A stretch of 63,319 nucleotides of DNA, taken from NCBI GenBank assembly GCA_002841115.1, contig PHEC01000004.1, positions 1-63,319 of the forward strand. Direction: 5' to 3'. Both the position numbers and the translations under genes were made by a program. Origin of the DNA: Alphaproteobacteria bacterium HGW-Alphaproteobacteria-6 (GTDB taxonomy: Bacteria > Pseudomonadota > Alphaproteobacteria > Rhodobacterales > Rhodobacteraceae). Below the pieces are notes generated by a model. It worked only from the letters and a program-made list of their open reading frames with translations, was not told the origin of the DNA and made no database searches. Shown here one piece after another: positions 8,937 to 17,334 of the stretch. Each line of letters starts with the position of its first letter. Within the stretch, counting starts at the first letter, position 1.

Positions 8937-9557
8937 CTAGCCCTGCCTCAGCGTGATGTCGGCGGCGCGCGACCCTGCCGCCACCAGCCTCGCATTGGGA
9001 ATGTCGTTGCCCAGCGCGCGGGCGCGGGCGGCCTCGGGGTCGTGGCCATGGTGCAGCCAGCGCGCGATCAGCCGGCGTTCCAGTTCGGCCTCGGGCACCG
9101 CGACGAAGACCGTCAGGTCGAAAAGCGGCGCCAGGGCGCGCCACGGCTCCTGGTCAAGCAGCAGGTAATTGCCCTCGATCACGATCACCGGCACCTCGGG
9201 CGCGATCTCTCGCGCGCCGGCGCGGGCCAGATCGAGGTCGCGGTCGAAGACCGGCACGATCACCGGCCGGTCGGCGGCGCGCACCCGCGCCAGATCGCGT
9301 GCCAGCCCGTCGACATCGAAGGTCGGCGGCGAGCCCTTGCGCGCCCGCAGGCCGCGCGCGTCGAGAAGGGCATTGTCGAGGTGATAGCCATCCATCGGCA
9401 TCACCGCGGCCACCCCGGCCTGTCGCCGGTCGAGCGCCGCGCAAAGCGCCTCGGCCAGGGTCGACTTGCCCGCCCCCGGCGCCCCGGCAATTGCCACGAT
9501 CGTTCGCGCCGGCCCCAGCCGGGCAAGGATGTGGTCGGCAAGTTCCTCGGTCTGCAT
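8937..9557 (-). CDS. Uridine kinase-like P-loop kinase (FrcK-like)
   Basis: A 206-residue P-loop kinase of the uridine kinase/phosphoribulokinase-like group, close in type to proteins annotated FrcK or nucleoside/nucleotide kinase in Rhizobiales and Rhodobacterales. Visible are the Walker A GAPGAGKST at 25-33, DGYHLDN at 56-62, RKGSPPTFD at 73-81 and IEGNYLLL. The start at ATG 9555-9557 has a purine-rich GAAGGGACGGG upstream; the frame is open beyond it only through repeat DNA. The substrate is unknown: fructose, ribose derivatives or pantothenate-like compounds are possible. Its neighbour mtnA makes a pentose-phosphate substrate conceivable, but no direct link is shown. Confidence 0.85.
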   Translation of the reverse strand: MQTEELADHILARLGPARTIVAIAGAPGAGKSTLAEALCAALDRRQAGVAAVMPMDGYHLDNALLDARGLRARKGSPPTFDVDGLARDLARVRAADRPVIVPVFDRDLDLARAGAREIAPEVPVIVIEGNYLLLDQEPWRALAPLFDLTVFVAVPEAELERRLIARWLHHGHDPEAARARALGNDIPNARLVAAGSRAADITLRQG

Positions 9558-9714
9558 GGCGCCACCCGTCCCTTCGCGCACCCGCCTTGGCCGCGACGGT
9601 GCCACGGATGCCGGCCGGGGCACAAGACCCCGGTCGGTCCGGCCAGAACCGGGCGTCCACGCCATCAACAAAGTCTGCCGGGGTGGCAAGCCGTGAGGCA
9701 GGCGGTCTGTCTGG

Positions 9715-10076
9715 CAGGGTGCTGAAGAAGTCATCGCCCGCGCCTTCCTCGACGAGACCGGGAAAATCTTCCTCTTGCCCGGCTGCCATGGCCTCGGCCA
9801 TCGCCGAGGCCAAGGGATGGCGTTGCCGCAAGCCCGGCCGGGGGCCCAAAGCCCCCGGCCAGCGCCCGCCCTCCGGGCGGCGGGCGCTCCCGCACCCGCC
9901 AGGGCAGGCGCTGGCCTTCGTTGTGCCTCGCGGAAACGGTCTGGCGGCACTGTGGCCGCAGCGGGCGGGGAAACGCCGTGCGTTTCCTGGTCCGCCCGAA
10001 CCGGTCGTGGTCCCTGGCCTTCCCCTGGACCATTTTCCCACCAGTGGAGCGTTCAAGACACTTCATCAGCCGTCTG
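9715..10076. mobile_element. MITE-like element A with imperfect terminal inverted repeats
   Basis: Most of the 520-bp gene-free gap 9558-10077. The ends are CAGGGTGCTGAAGAAGTC (9715-9732) and, inverted, CAGACGGCTGATGAAGTG (10076-10059), imperfect inverted repeats of the CAG-x-x-GCTGA-x-GAAGT type. The interior has strong GC palindromes (CCGGGGGCCC..., GCGCCCGCC...GGCGGGCGC near 9855-9890). No transposase reading frame is supported. The right end starts one base after the TAG stop of the EamA gene. A second element of the same style lies at 20191-20503. The end sequence resembles some IS ends (IS1182-type), from memory only. Confidence 0.5.
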
Positions 10077-10077
10077 T

Positions 10078-11016
10078 CTAGCGCGGCACGCCGCCGGCCT
10101 CGCCGGCGCGGCGGGCCAGCATCCGGGCCCGCTCGCGCTGCCAGATGTAGACGCCCGAGGCGATGATGATCGCCGCACCCGCGATGGTCCAGCCGGTCGG
10201 CAGGTTGCCGAAGACGACATAGCCGGCGGTGGTGGCGAAGATCACCTGAAGATAGGTGACCGGCGCCAGTGTCGAGGCATCGGCGAAGCGGTGGGCCAGC
10301 GTGGCGCAGATATGGCCGGCGGCGCCGAAGACCCCGATCAGCGCCATCAGCACCCAGCCCGCGGCAGTTGCCGGCCAGACCCAGACCGACAGGGCGACCG
10401 GCGTCAGGATCAGCGTCGCCATGCCGCTGGCCCAGAGCTGGCTGGTCGCGTTCGCCTCGATCCCGGCGATCTTGCGGGTGAGCACGAAATAGAGCGCGGC
10501 AAAACCGAGCCCGGTGACCGACAGAGCCATTGCGGGGTGAAAGCTGGCGCCCCAGGGCTGGATCACCACCATCACGCCGAGAAAGCCGGTGAGGATCGCG
10601 GCGAGGCGGCGGATGCCGATCCGCTCGCCGAGGATCGGGACCGACAGCGCCGAGATCACGATCGGCGCGGAAAAGTAGATCGCCGTGGTCACGGTGATCG
10701 GCAGGAACTTCAGCGCGTAGAAGTTGAAGATGGTGCTGAGCAGCAGCGCCGCCGAGCGCAGAAGCTGCAACCGCGGCACCTGCGAGCGGAAGGCGCCGGC
10801 CCCCTCGCGCGGCAGGAAGGTGACCAGCGCGGTCAGGAAATGCCCGGCGTAGCGGGCAAAGACCACCTGAAGCGCCGGCAGGCCCGAGACGATCAGCCAT
10901 TTGGCCGAGGTGTCGATGCCGGTGAACAGAAGGACCGCGGCCGCCATGATCGCCAGCGCCCGCATCGGGCGATCCTCGCGCGGGCGGATCTCGGACCGGA
11001 TTGGGGGCCGGCTCAC
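10078..11016 (-). CDS. EamA/DMT-family permease
   Basis: Inner-membrane transporter of the drug/metabolite superfamily, 312 residues, with two EamA repeats and about ten hydrophobic helices. GTG start (11014-11016) overlaps the TGA of the erythronate dehydrogenase-type gene, so it is the last gene of the TRAP/threonate-type operon. Substrate unknown; export of an acid or sugar acid would fit the operon but is inference. The stop is TAG (10078-10080) at the boundary of repeat element A, so the last few residues may have been changed by insertion of that element. Confidence 0.85.
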   Translation of the reverse strand: MSRPPIRSEIRPREDRPMRALAIMAAAVLLFTGIDTSAKWLIVSGLPALQVVFARYAGHFLTALVTFLPREGAGAFRSQVPRLQLLRSAALLLSTIFNFYALKFLPITVTTAIYFSAPIVISALSVPILGERIGIRRLAAILTGFLGVMVVIQPWGASFHPAMALSVTGLGFAALYFVLTRKIAGIEANATSQLWASGMATLILTPVALSVWVWPATAAGWVLMALIGVFGAAGHICATLAHRFADASTLAPVTYLQVIFATTAGYVVFGNLPTGWTIAGAAIIIASGVYIWQRERARMLARRAGEAGGVPR

Positions 11017-11984
11017 CGCACCTTCTCTATATCATCCTCGAGAAACCAGCGCACGCTGTCGGCAAAGCTGGCATCCGCCCGAAAGCCGAGGGCAAGCGCC
11101 TTGTTCGGCACCACCCGGTTGCGCCAGCCCATGACGATCGCCTCGATCACCGGGTCATGGTTCCAGGTGATGCGGGAGGCCGGTTCCGGCCCCGCCACCA
11201 GGGTCATCGCCGCGATCATCGCGCCGACGGTATCGGTGCGGCCGGGCAGGTTGAGGCAGCGGTTGGGGCCGAAGGCGGCGCCGTCGAGCGTGGCGGCGTG
11301 GATCAGGTTGGCGATCACCGTGCGCGGCGCGCTGTGCCAGATCTCGTAGTCGCGACCGACCGGGCAATTGGCGCTGCCGCCCTGCATGGTGTCGCGAAAA
11401 ATCGAGGACATGAAGCTTGAGGCGGCGGCATTGGCACGGCCGGGGCGGATCGAGACGGTGGGCAGGCGCAGCCCGCGCCCGTCGAGAAAGCCGCGCCGCG
11501 ACATGTCGTTGAGCAGAAGCTCGCCGATCACCTTCTGGCTGCCGTAGGAGGTCTGCGGGTTAAGCTCCAGCCCGTCGGTGATGGTCAGCGGTTCCTCGCC
11601 GCCATGGGCCGCGACCGAAGAGGCATAGACCACGACCGGGCAGGTGCCGCCATGGCGGGCGGCCTGAAGGATGTTGAGCGTGCCGAAGAGATTGACCCTG
11701 AGGCCAAGGTCGAAATCGGCCTCGGCGGCGCCGGACACCACCGCGGCGAGATGGAAGATCACCGCGAAGGGCCGCGCGAAGACCGGCGCCAGCGCGGCTG
11801 CATCGGAGATGTCGCAGGCGGTGGCGGTGACCGGGAAGGGCGCGGGCGCCGGGGCGGCCGGGGTGGCGAGGTCGATCAGCACCAGTTCGCTGATCGCGCC
11901 GCCGCGCAGGTGGCCGTCGGCAGCCAGCCGGCGCGCCAGTTTCTGCCCGAGAAAGCCGCCGCCGCCGGTGATCAGGACCCGCAT
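11013..11984 (-). CDS. denD: NAD-dependent D-erythronate dehydrogenase-type epimerase/dehydratase (DenD)
   Basis: Extended short-chain dehydrogenase of 323 residues with the nucleotide motif TGGGGFLG at 6-13, SS at 122-123 and the catalytic YGSQK (Tyr147, Lys151). Length and the sequence around SVRPGRANAAASSFMS-like segments match the DenD group, which oxidises D-erythronate. It sits 6 bp after the L-threonate-type dehydrogenase gene, a pairing seen in four-carbon sugar acid clusters. However the dedicated kinase and decarboxylase (OtnK/DtnK, OtnC/PdxA2) and isomerase OtnI are absent here, so the exact substrate is less certain than the family. Confidence 0.8.
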   Translation of the reverse strand: MRVLITGGGGFLGQKLARRLAADGHLRGGAISELVLIDLATPAAPAPAPFPVTATACDISDAAALAPVFARPFAVIFHLAAVVSGAAEADFDLGLRVNLFGTLNILQAARHGGTCPVVVYASSVAAHGGEEPLTITDGLELNPQTSYGSQKVIGELLLNDMSRRGFLDGRGLRLPTVSIRPGRANAAASSFMSSIFRDTMQGGSANCPVGRDYEIWHSAPRTVIANLIHAATLDGAAFGPNRCLNLPGRTDTVGAMIAAMTLVAGPEPASRITWNHDPVIEAIVMGWRNRVVPNKALALGFRADASFADSVRWFLEDDIEKVR

Positions 11985-11990
11985 GATCCG

Positions 11991-12875
11991 CTATTCCTTC
12001 CCGCCGGGCGCCATGAAATCGACCATCTCGGGCACCATCCGGTCGCCCCAGCCGGCCGCCACCGCCGCCCCGAGTGCGCCGCGCGCCGCCCCCGACATCG
12101 CCGAGGCGGCGCCCATCGCCTCAGCCATCGCGGCGTAATAGCCGACATCCTTTGCGGCATTGGCCAAGGAGAAGGCCAGATCGATCTGCCCGTCGACGGC
12201 GTAGTTGCGGATGAAATCCATCATCCCCGAGCGCAGCGGCCCGGCCGCCATCACCCGGTAAAGGCTGTCGCGCGCGATGCCGGCACGGTCGGCCATGGCG
12301 AAGGCCTCGGACATGGCGCAGGCGGTGGTCATCGCGAAGAAGTTGTTGATCAGCTTGATCGTGTGGCCGGTGCCGAGCGGGCCGAGGTGAAAGACGTTCT
12401 CGCCGAGATCGTCGAGAACCGGGCGCACCCGGGCGAAGGCGGCCGCGTCGCCGGCGCCCATGATGTTCAGCTTGCCCTCGCGCCCGTGCGAGGGCGTGCG
12501 GCCGAGCGGCGCGTCAAGGTAATCGGCGCCGCGTGCCGTCAGTTCGGCCCCGATCCGGCGGGTGGAATCGGGCAGCGAGGTGCCAAAATCGATCACCACC
12601 GTGCCCTTGCGCACCCCGGCGACAAAGCCCGCCGGGCCGAAGGCGCGGTCCTCGACATGGGCCGAGGTGTCCATGCACAGCATGACGATGTCCGAGGCCG
12701 CCGCCAGGTCGCGCGCGGTCGCGGCCTCGGCCGCGCCGCGGGCGATCGCCGCATCGACCCCGGCGCGATTGCGATTGGCCAGAACGGTCAGCGCGTAGCC
12801 GCGCGCCTGCAACCGCTCGACCATCGCCGATCCCATCAGGCCAAGGCCGATGAAGCCGATTGCGGGTTTGGTCAT
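11991..12875 (-). CDS. ltnD: L-threonate dehydrogenase-type beta-hydroxyacid dehydrogenase (LtnD)
   Basis: A 294-residue member of the 3-hydroxyisobutyrate/tartronate semialdehyde reductase family. It shows the Rossmann GLGLMG at 10-15, the substrate-binding DAPLGRTPSHGREGKL at 121-136 (with R and G variants of the usual DAPVSGG) and the catalytic lysine Lys174 in GHTIKLINN. Start at ATG 12873-12875, 11 bp after the dctM stop, with GGAG upstream. Context with a TRAP transporter and DenD suggests oxidation of an imported sugar acid such as L-threonate; other small 2- or 3-hydroxyacids remain possible. Confidence 0.78.
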   Translation of the reverse strand: MTKPAIGFIGLGLMGSAMVERLQARGYALTVLANRNRAGVDAAIARGAAEAATARDLAAASDIVMLCMDTSAHVEDRAFGPAGFVAGVRKGTVVIDFGTSLPDSTRRIGAELTARGADYLDAPLGRTPSHGREGKLNIMGAGDAAAFARVRPVLDDLGENVFHLGPLGTGHTIKLINNFFAMTTACAMSEAFAMADRAGIARDSLYRVMAAGPLRSGMMDFIRNYAVDGQIDLAFSLANAAKDVGYYAAMAEAMGAASAMSGAARGALGAAVAAGWGDRMVPEMVDFMAPGGKE

Positions 12876-12886
12876 GGCGGTCTCCT

Positions 12887-14482
12887 TCACAAGAACAGCG
12901 ATACCATCGGCGGCCAGATCAAGAGCACCGAAAGCGCGAGGATCTGGATCACGATGAAGGGCAGGAAGCCCTTGAAGATGTCGGTCAGCGAGATATGCGG
13001 CGGCGCCACCGACTTCAGGTAGAAGGCGGCCGGGCCGAAGGGCGGCGACAGGAAGCTGACCTGCATGTTCATGCAGAACACCACCCCGAACCAGATCGCG
13101 ACATGGCGCGGGTTCAACTCGCCGACAAAGCCCAGATCCGCGACCGGCAGTTTCAGCACGATCGGCAGGAACACCGGCATCACCAGCAGCACGATCCCGA
13201 CCCAGTCCATCAGCGCGCCGAGGATGAGGAAGATCAGCATCATCACGAAGATGATCCCCATCGCCGGCATGTCCAGCCCGACGATCATGTTGGCGATATA
13301 GGTCGGCCCGCCGGCGATCGTGTAGGCGCCGGCCAGCGCGGTTGCCCCGATCGTCACCCAGATGATGGTGCCGGTCGATTTCAGCGTGCGCTTGAGACTG
13401 TCCCACAGCAGGGTGCCGGTCATCTCGCCGCGCAGGATCGCCACCACCGCCACCGCGACGACGCCCATGCCGGCGGCCTCGGTGATGCCGGTGATGCCGC
13501 CGTAGATCGACCCCAGAACCACGCCGATGACGATGATCGGCGCCACCAGCCCCTTGCCCATCGCCCAGGATTGCCTGAGCCGGTCGCGGCCAAAGCCGAA
13601 GAGGATCAGCCCGAGGCAGAGCGCCGCCGCGACGGCAAAGCCCAGCGCATGGCCCGGCGTGCCGAGCGTGATCAGGTCGACCCCCTCGCGAGCTGCGTTC
13701 TGCCCGGTGACGGTGAAGAACCCGGCCCGAAGCGCCAGCGCCGCACAGATCCCGCCGCCGATGGTCGCCAGGAAGGTCAGGAACAAAAGCCCCTTTTCGC
13801 CACCCTGCGGATCTGCCGGATCATCGGGCGGCAGCGGTGCCAGCGCCGGGTTCATCCGGGTGCGGATGATGATGTAGAGGATGAAGAAGCAGGCCAGCAT
13901 GAAACCCGGCAGGAACGCGGCGGTGAACAGCGCCTTGATCGAGGTCTCGGTAATCAGCCCGTAGATGATCAGCACGATCGACGGCGGGATCATCGTGCCA
14001 AGGCTTCCCGAGGCACAGATCACCCCGATCGCCAGGTTCTGGTTGTAGCCAAGCCGCAGCATCTGCGGCAGCGCGATCAGGCCCAGGAGCACCACCTCGC
14101 CGCCGATGATGCCGGACATCGCCGCCATGATCACTGCCATGATCGAGGTGACGATGGCGATGCCGCCGCGGGTCCGCGAAAGCCAGACGTTGAGCGAGGA
14201 ATACATCTCGCTGGCGATGCCCGAGCGTTCCAGCAGGTTGGCCATGAAGATGAACAGGGGTATCGAGATCAGGACGTAATCGGTCAAAAGCCCGTAGACC
14301 CGCTGCGCGAGGATGTTCAGCGGCCCGGTGCCGAAGGTGCCGAACAGGAAATCCGGCCCGAACTTCATGAACAATACACCGACCGCCAGCACCGCCGAGG
14401 CAAAGCCGAGCGGCATGCCGATCGCCAGCAGCACCAGCATCGCGATCAGCAGGATCAGCGAGATCGTCGAAATGTCGAACAT
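12887..14482 (-). CDS. dctM: TRAP transporter large permease (DctM)
   Basis: Integral membrane subunit, 531 residues, carrying the DctM fold: repeated hydrophobic helices, PLFIFMANLLERSG near 75-88, GEVVLLGLIALP and SGSLGTMIPPSI near 158-169. It is about 100 residues longer than the common DctM because of an inserted membrane-rich segment at roughly 215-330; such long forms exist within the family. Works with DctQ and periplasmic DctP to import an organic acid using the sodium gradient. Gene order dctP-dctQ-dctM-ltnD on one strand. Confidence 0.93.
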   Translation of the reverse strand: MFDISTISLILLIAMLVLLAIGMPLGFASAVLAVGVLFMKFGPDFLFGTFGTGPLNILAQRVYGLLTDYVLISIPLFIFMANLLERSGIASEMYSSLNVWLSRTRGGIAIVTSIMAVIMAAMSGIIGGEVVLLGLIALPQMLRLGYNQNLAIGVICASGSLGTMIPPSIVLIIYGLITETSIKALFTAAFLPGFMLACFFILYIIIRTRMNPALAPLPPDDPADPQGGEKGLLFLTFLATIGGGICAALALRAGFFTVTGQNAAREGVDLITLGTPGHALGFAVAAALCLGLILFGFGRDRLRQSWAMGKGLVAPIIVIGVVLGSIYGGITGITEAAGMGVVAVAVVAILRGEMTGTLLWDSLKRTLKSTGTIIWVTIGATALAGAYTIAGGPTYIANMIVGLDMPAMGIIFVMMLIFLILGALMDWVGIVLLVMPVFLPIVLKLPVADLGFVGELNPRHVAIWFGVVFCMNMQVSFLSPPFGPAAFYLKSVAPPHISLTDIFKGFLPFIVIQILALSVLLIWPPMVSLFL

Positions 14483-14485
14483 TGC

Positions 14486-15280
14486 CTATCCCCGCCCCGA
14501 TTTCAGCCGCTCGCCAAGCTCATGCACCATGTCCTCGACCTCGGCCTCGTCGATCACGGCGTGATGTTCGGGCCCCTTGTGCCAGTCGCTGACCAGATTG
14601 ATCAGCGCCTGCACCGCCACCATCACGATGACCAGAAGGATCAGCGGTTTCAGCGTCGCCGGGATCGGCGGATCGAAGGCGGTGCCGAAGGTTTCCCAGC
14701 GCAGCAGCTTGTCATAGGCCTCGGTGAAGCCGCCCCAGATCATCATCGCCGCGAAGACCATGATCAGCAGGGTCGAGACGCTGTCGCAGGCGCGCTGCAC
14801 GCCGCGCGGCAGAAGGTCGTAAAGCAGGTAGATGCGGATGTGGCTGCGCTGCTGCATCGCGTAAAGCCCGGCCAGCAGGAAGATCAGCCCGGCCATCCAC
14901 AGCGACAATTCGTTGGCCCAGAGGGTCGGGCGCTCGAACACATAGCGCAGCACGACCTCATAGGTCATCACGCAGACCAGCGTCACGATCAAGAGCATCG
15001 TCACCCGGCCGAGAAACAGGCTGAGCCGGTCGAAAAGCCCGGTGGCCTGACCTTCCTGCGGCGCCGGGCGGATCGTCGCCACGCCCATCACCAGCGCCGC
15101 CAGGGCCAGCGCCGCGACGGCGAAATCGACGATGCCGGCGGGCGAAAAGCGCAAGCTCATCGCTTCGGCGGCAATCCCGGTGAGGATGAAGAATTTCGGC
15201 AGATACCAGGCAAGATAGGCCATCGCCGCCGTGAATGTCGCCGGCCAGACGACCTCTCTGACCGCATCGGATGCCCGCAT
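14486..15280 (-). CDS. dctQ: TRAP transporter small permease (DctQ)
   Basis: A 264-residue membrane protein. The C-terminal half is a standard DctQ domain (EVVLRYVFERPTLWANELS near 135-153, then QRSHIRI), preceded by an extra N-terminal part with about three helices. Start chosen at ATG 15278-15280 (MRASDAVREVV); the frame extends upstream only through the intergenic hairpin. Three bases separate its stop from dctM. Together they form the membrane part of the tripartite importer. Confidence 0.9.
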   Translation of the reverse strand: MRASDAVREVVWPATFTAAMAYLAWYLPKFFILTGIAAEAMSLRFSPAGIVDFAVAALALAALVMGVATIRPAPQEGQATGLFDRLSLFLGRVTMLLIVTLVCVMTYEVVLRYVFERPTLWANELSLWMAGLIFLLAGLYAMQQRSHIRIYLLYDLLPRGVQRACDSVSTLLIMVFAAMMIWGGFTEAYDKLLRWETFGTAFDPPIPATLKPLILLVIVMVAVQALINLVSDWHKGPEHHAVIDEAEVEDMVHELGERLKSGRG

Positions 15281-15310
15281 CGGCCCATCCCCCCCCGCTG
15301 ACGGATAAAG

Positions 15311-15341
15311 GCCGGGCGGGGCCTTTCGGCACCCGCCCGGC
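15311..15341 (-). promoter_or_regulatory. Intercistronic stem-loop between dctP and dctQ
   Basis: GCCGGGCGGG (15311-15320) pairs perfectly with CCCGCCCGGC (15332-15341) around an 11-nt loop. On the coding (minus) strand it follows the dctP stop and is trailed by only a weak CTTTAT run, so it is either a leaky terminator or a 3'-stabilising hairpin. Such hairpins commonly give more binding protein than permease. Confidence 0.65.
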
Positions 15342-15354
15342 AGAGATGCAAGGA

Positions 15355-16362
15355 TTACTGGGCGATCAGGCCAAGCTGGGTCAGGAAGGCGACATGGCTG
15401 TCGACCAGCGCCTTGGTCTCGGGGGTTTTTTCGGCCCAGACCTGCCACATCTTCTGCGCCGCGCCGCGGAAGGCGGCACGGTCCTCGGCCGACCAGTTGG
15501 TGATCTTGGTGCCCTTGGCCTCAAGTTCCGCCTTGGCGGCGAGGTTCTTGACCTCGAAGGTCAGCGCGGTCTGGAACGCCAGCTTCTGCATCGCGGTATC
15601 CATGATCCGCTTGTGCGCGTCCGACAGGCCGTCCCACTTGTCCTTGCGGCAGGCGAGGTGGTCCGACGGCATCGAATGGAAGCCCGGGAAGGTGGCGTTG
15701 CTCGCCACGTCGTAAAGCCCCATGCCGAGGTTGTTGGCCAGCCCCGAGGCGTCGGCACCGTCGATGATGCCGGTTTCCAGCGCGGTGAAGATCTCCTGGA
15801 AGTCCATCACGATCGGCTTGGCGCCGAGTTCGGCGAAGATCTCGGTCTCGAGCCCCGGCGGCGAGCGGAACTTCCAGTCCTTGAGGTCGGCGACCCCGGT
15901 GATCGGCTTGTTCGAGGCCAGGCTTTCCTGACCATAGACCCACCAGCCGACCAGCTTCATGTTGAAGGCATTGTAAAGCGCGTCGGCCGAATCAAAGCCG
16001 CCGTTGTAGAGCCAGGCATACTGCTGCCAGGGCGTGTCATAGCCGCCCATGATGTCGCCGACGAACTGGAAGGCGGGGTTCTTGCCGGTCTGGTAGGCAC
16101 CGCCGGTCATGTCGCAGTCGATGATGCCCGAAGAGGCGGCGTCGAAGGTCTCGACCGTCTTGACCACCGAGGAGGAGTAGAACATCTCGATGGTCAGGTC
16201 GCCGCCCGACATGGTCTGCACGTCATCGACGAATTGCGCCGCCAGTTTGCCCGACACGGTTTCGGGCGCGTAATGGGTCTGGATGCGCAGGGTTTCGGCC
16301 GATGCCGGCAGGACGAATCCGGCCGCAACAAGCGCCGGGATCAGATAGGTGCGAATGGTCAT
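15355..16362 (-). CDS. dctP: TRAP transporter periplasmic substrate-binding protein (DctP)
   Basis: A 335-residue DctP/SBP7 protein with a Sec signal peptide (cleavage after Ala22, ...FVLPASA/ETL). The mature part has typical DctP landmarks: the ETLRIQTHYAPET start, DFQEIFTALETGIIDGAD near 180-196 and SDHLACRKDKWDGLS. The start is the second ATG (16360-16362), which has AGGGAGGAACC directly upstream; the first ATG six codons earlier contains that site. First gene of the operon, divergent from the GntR regulator gene and next to a perfect GGTATACC palindrome. The ligand is probably a short hydroxyacid or sugar acid, judging from the downstream dehydrogenases. Confidence 0.93.
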   Translation of the reverse strand: MTIRTYLIPALVAAGFVLPASAETLRIQTHYAPETVSGKLAAQFVDDVQTMSGGDLTIEMFYSSSVVKTVETFDAASSGIIDCDMTGGAYQTGKNPAFQFVGDIMGGYDTPWQQYAWLYNGGFDSADALYNAFNMKLVGWWVYGQESLASNKPITGVADLKDWKFRSPPGLETEIFAELGAKPIVMDFQEIFTALETGIIDGADASGLANNLGMGLYDVASNATFPGFHSMPSDHLACRKDKWDGLSDAHKRIMDTAMQKLAFQTALTFEVKNLAAKAELEAKGTKITNWSAEDRAAFRGAAQKMWQVWAEKTPETKALVDSHVAFLTQLGLIAQ

Positions 16363-16479
16363 GGTTCCTCCCTTGGTCATTGATTCGGCGGGGCTTTCCG
16401 GAAATCCTCCCGCGTCCCGCCACGCATGCTAAGGTCATGCCGCGATCAAGGCTATCGAAGTCGTCCCGATGACGCAACG

Positions 16480-16497
16480 ATTTTGGTATACCAAAAT
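16480..16497. promoter_or_regulatory. Operator palindrome, probable GntR/FCD site
   Basis: ATTTTGGTATACCAAAAT is a perfect 18-bp palindrome in the 230-bp divergent region between dctP and the GntR gene. It abuts a possible minus-strand -35 TTGCGT (16477-16472), with TAGCCT 17 nt further on as -10 for dctP. Its GGTATACC core recurs at 18309-18316. FCD-type GntR regulators typically bind such T/A-flanked GGTATACC-like palindromes. Confidence 0.75.
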
Positions 16498-16592
16498 TCG
16501 ACGATCGCCCCCGGACACCGGGACGGCCCTTGAAAACAGGGGGAAATCCCCGGACACTGCGCAGCACTCAGGTGCCAAGGGATGGACCCGCA

Positions 16593-17315
16593 ATGAACGA
16601 CAACACGCTGGCCGAACAGATCGCCGACAGCCTTCGGCGCGACATCCTGCTCGGCCGCCTCGCCCCCGGTGCGCTGATCAAGGAGCGTGACAGTTCCGCC
16701 GGCCTCGGCGTCAGCCGCACGCCGCTGCGCGAGGCGATCCGGATTCTCGCCAGCGAAGGGCTGGTGACGCTGCGCCCGTCGCGCAGCCCGATCGTCGCCA
16801 ATCCCTCGCTGAAAGAGATCACCGACGATCTGGTGGTGATGAACGCGCTTGAAATCCTTGCCGCGCGGCTGGCCTGCATGAATGCCACCGCCGGGGAACT
16901 GGACCGGATCACCGCGCTGCACGAAGAGATGCTGGCGATTTCCGATACCGCCGACGCGGTCAGCTACTTCGAGGTCGACATGGCCTTTCACCGCACCATC
17001 ACCGCGGCCTCGCACAACCTGTCGCTGGCCGATACGCACCGGTCCTACATGGCGCGGCTGTGGCGGCCGCGGTTCCTGGCCGCCAGCCTGCGCCGCGACC
17101 GGCCGCGGGTCCTGCGCCAGCATGGCGACATCGTGCAGGGCCTGATCAGCCGCGACATGGGCCTGGTCAGCCGCGAGGTCGAAAGCCACACCCGCCATCT
17201 GGTGACCAACATCACCGACCTCTACGAGCGTCATCCGAACGGGCAACCCGGCGAAACCGTCACCGGCCAGGCCGCGATGGAACCGCCCCGCGACCCGGCG
17301 CTGCGGCCGCACTGA
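16593..17315 (+). CDS. GntR-family transcriptional regulator (FCD subfamily)
   Basis: A 240-residue regulator: N-terminal winged helix-turn-helix (about 5-72, with GALIKERDSSAGLGVSRTPLREA) and an all-helical FCD ligand domain (about 85-220) with the metal-site-like D-x3-H pattern in EVDMAFHRTI near 128-137. Start at ATG 16593 with AAGGGATGG upstream. It is divergent from the TRAP operon and upstream of the convergent 2-hydroxyacid dehydrogenase; the two GGTATACC palindromes mark its likely targets. The inducer is presumably the transported acid. Confidence 0.92.
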   Translation: MNDNTLAEQIADSLRRDILLGRLAPGALIKERDSSAGLGVSRTPLREAIRILASEGLVTLRPSRSPIVANPSLKEITDDLVVMNALEILAARLACMNATAGELDRITALHEEMLAISDTADAVSYFEVDMAFHRTITAASHNLSLADTHRSYMARLWRPRFLAASLRRDRPRVLRQHGDIVQGLISRDMGLVSREVESHTRHLVTNITDLYERHPNGQPGETVTGQAAMEPPRDPALRPH

Positions 17316-17334
17316 CCGCCGCGCCCCGGCCGTT

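Noticed and set aside
12860-15301. 813-residue open frame opposite dctM/dctQ
   Set aside because: Antisense shadow with His/Asp/Arg-rich composition and no recognisable domain.
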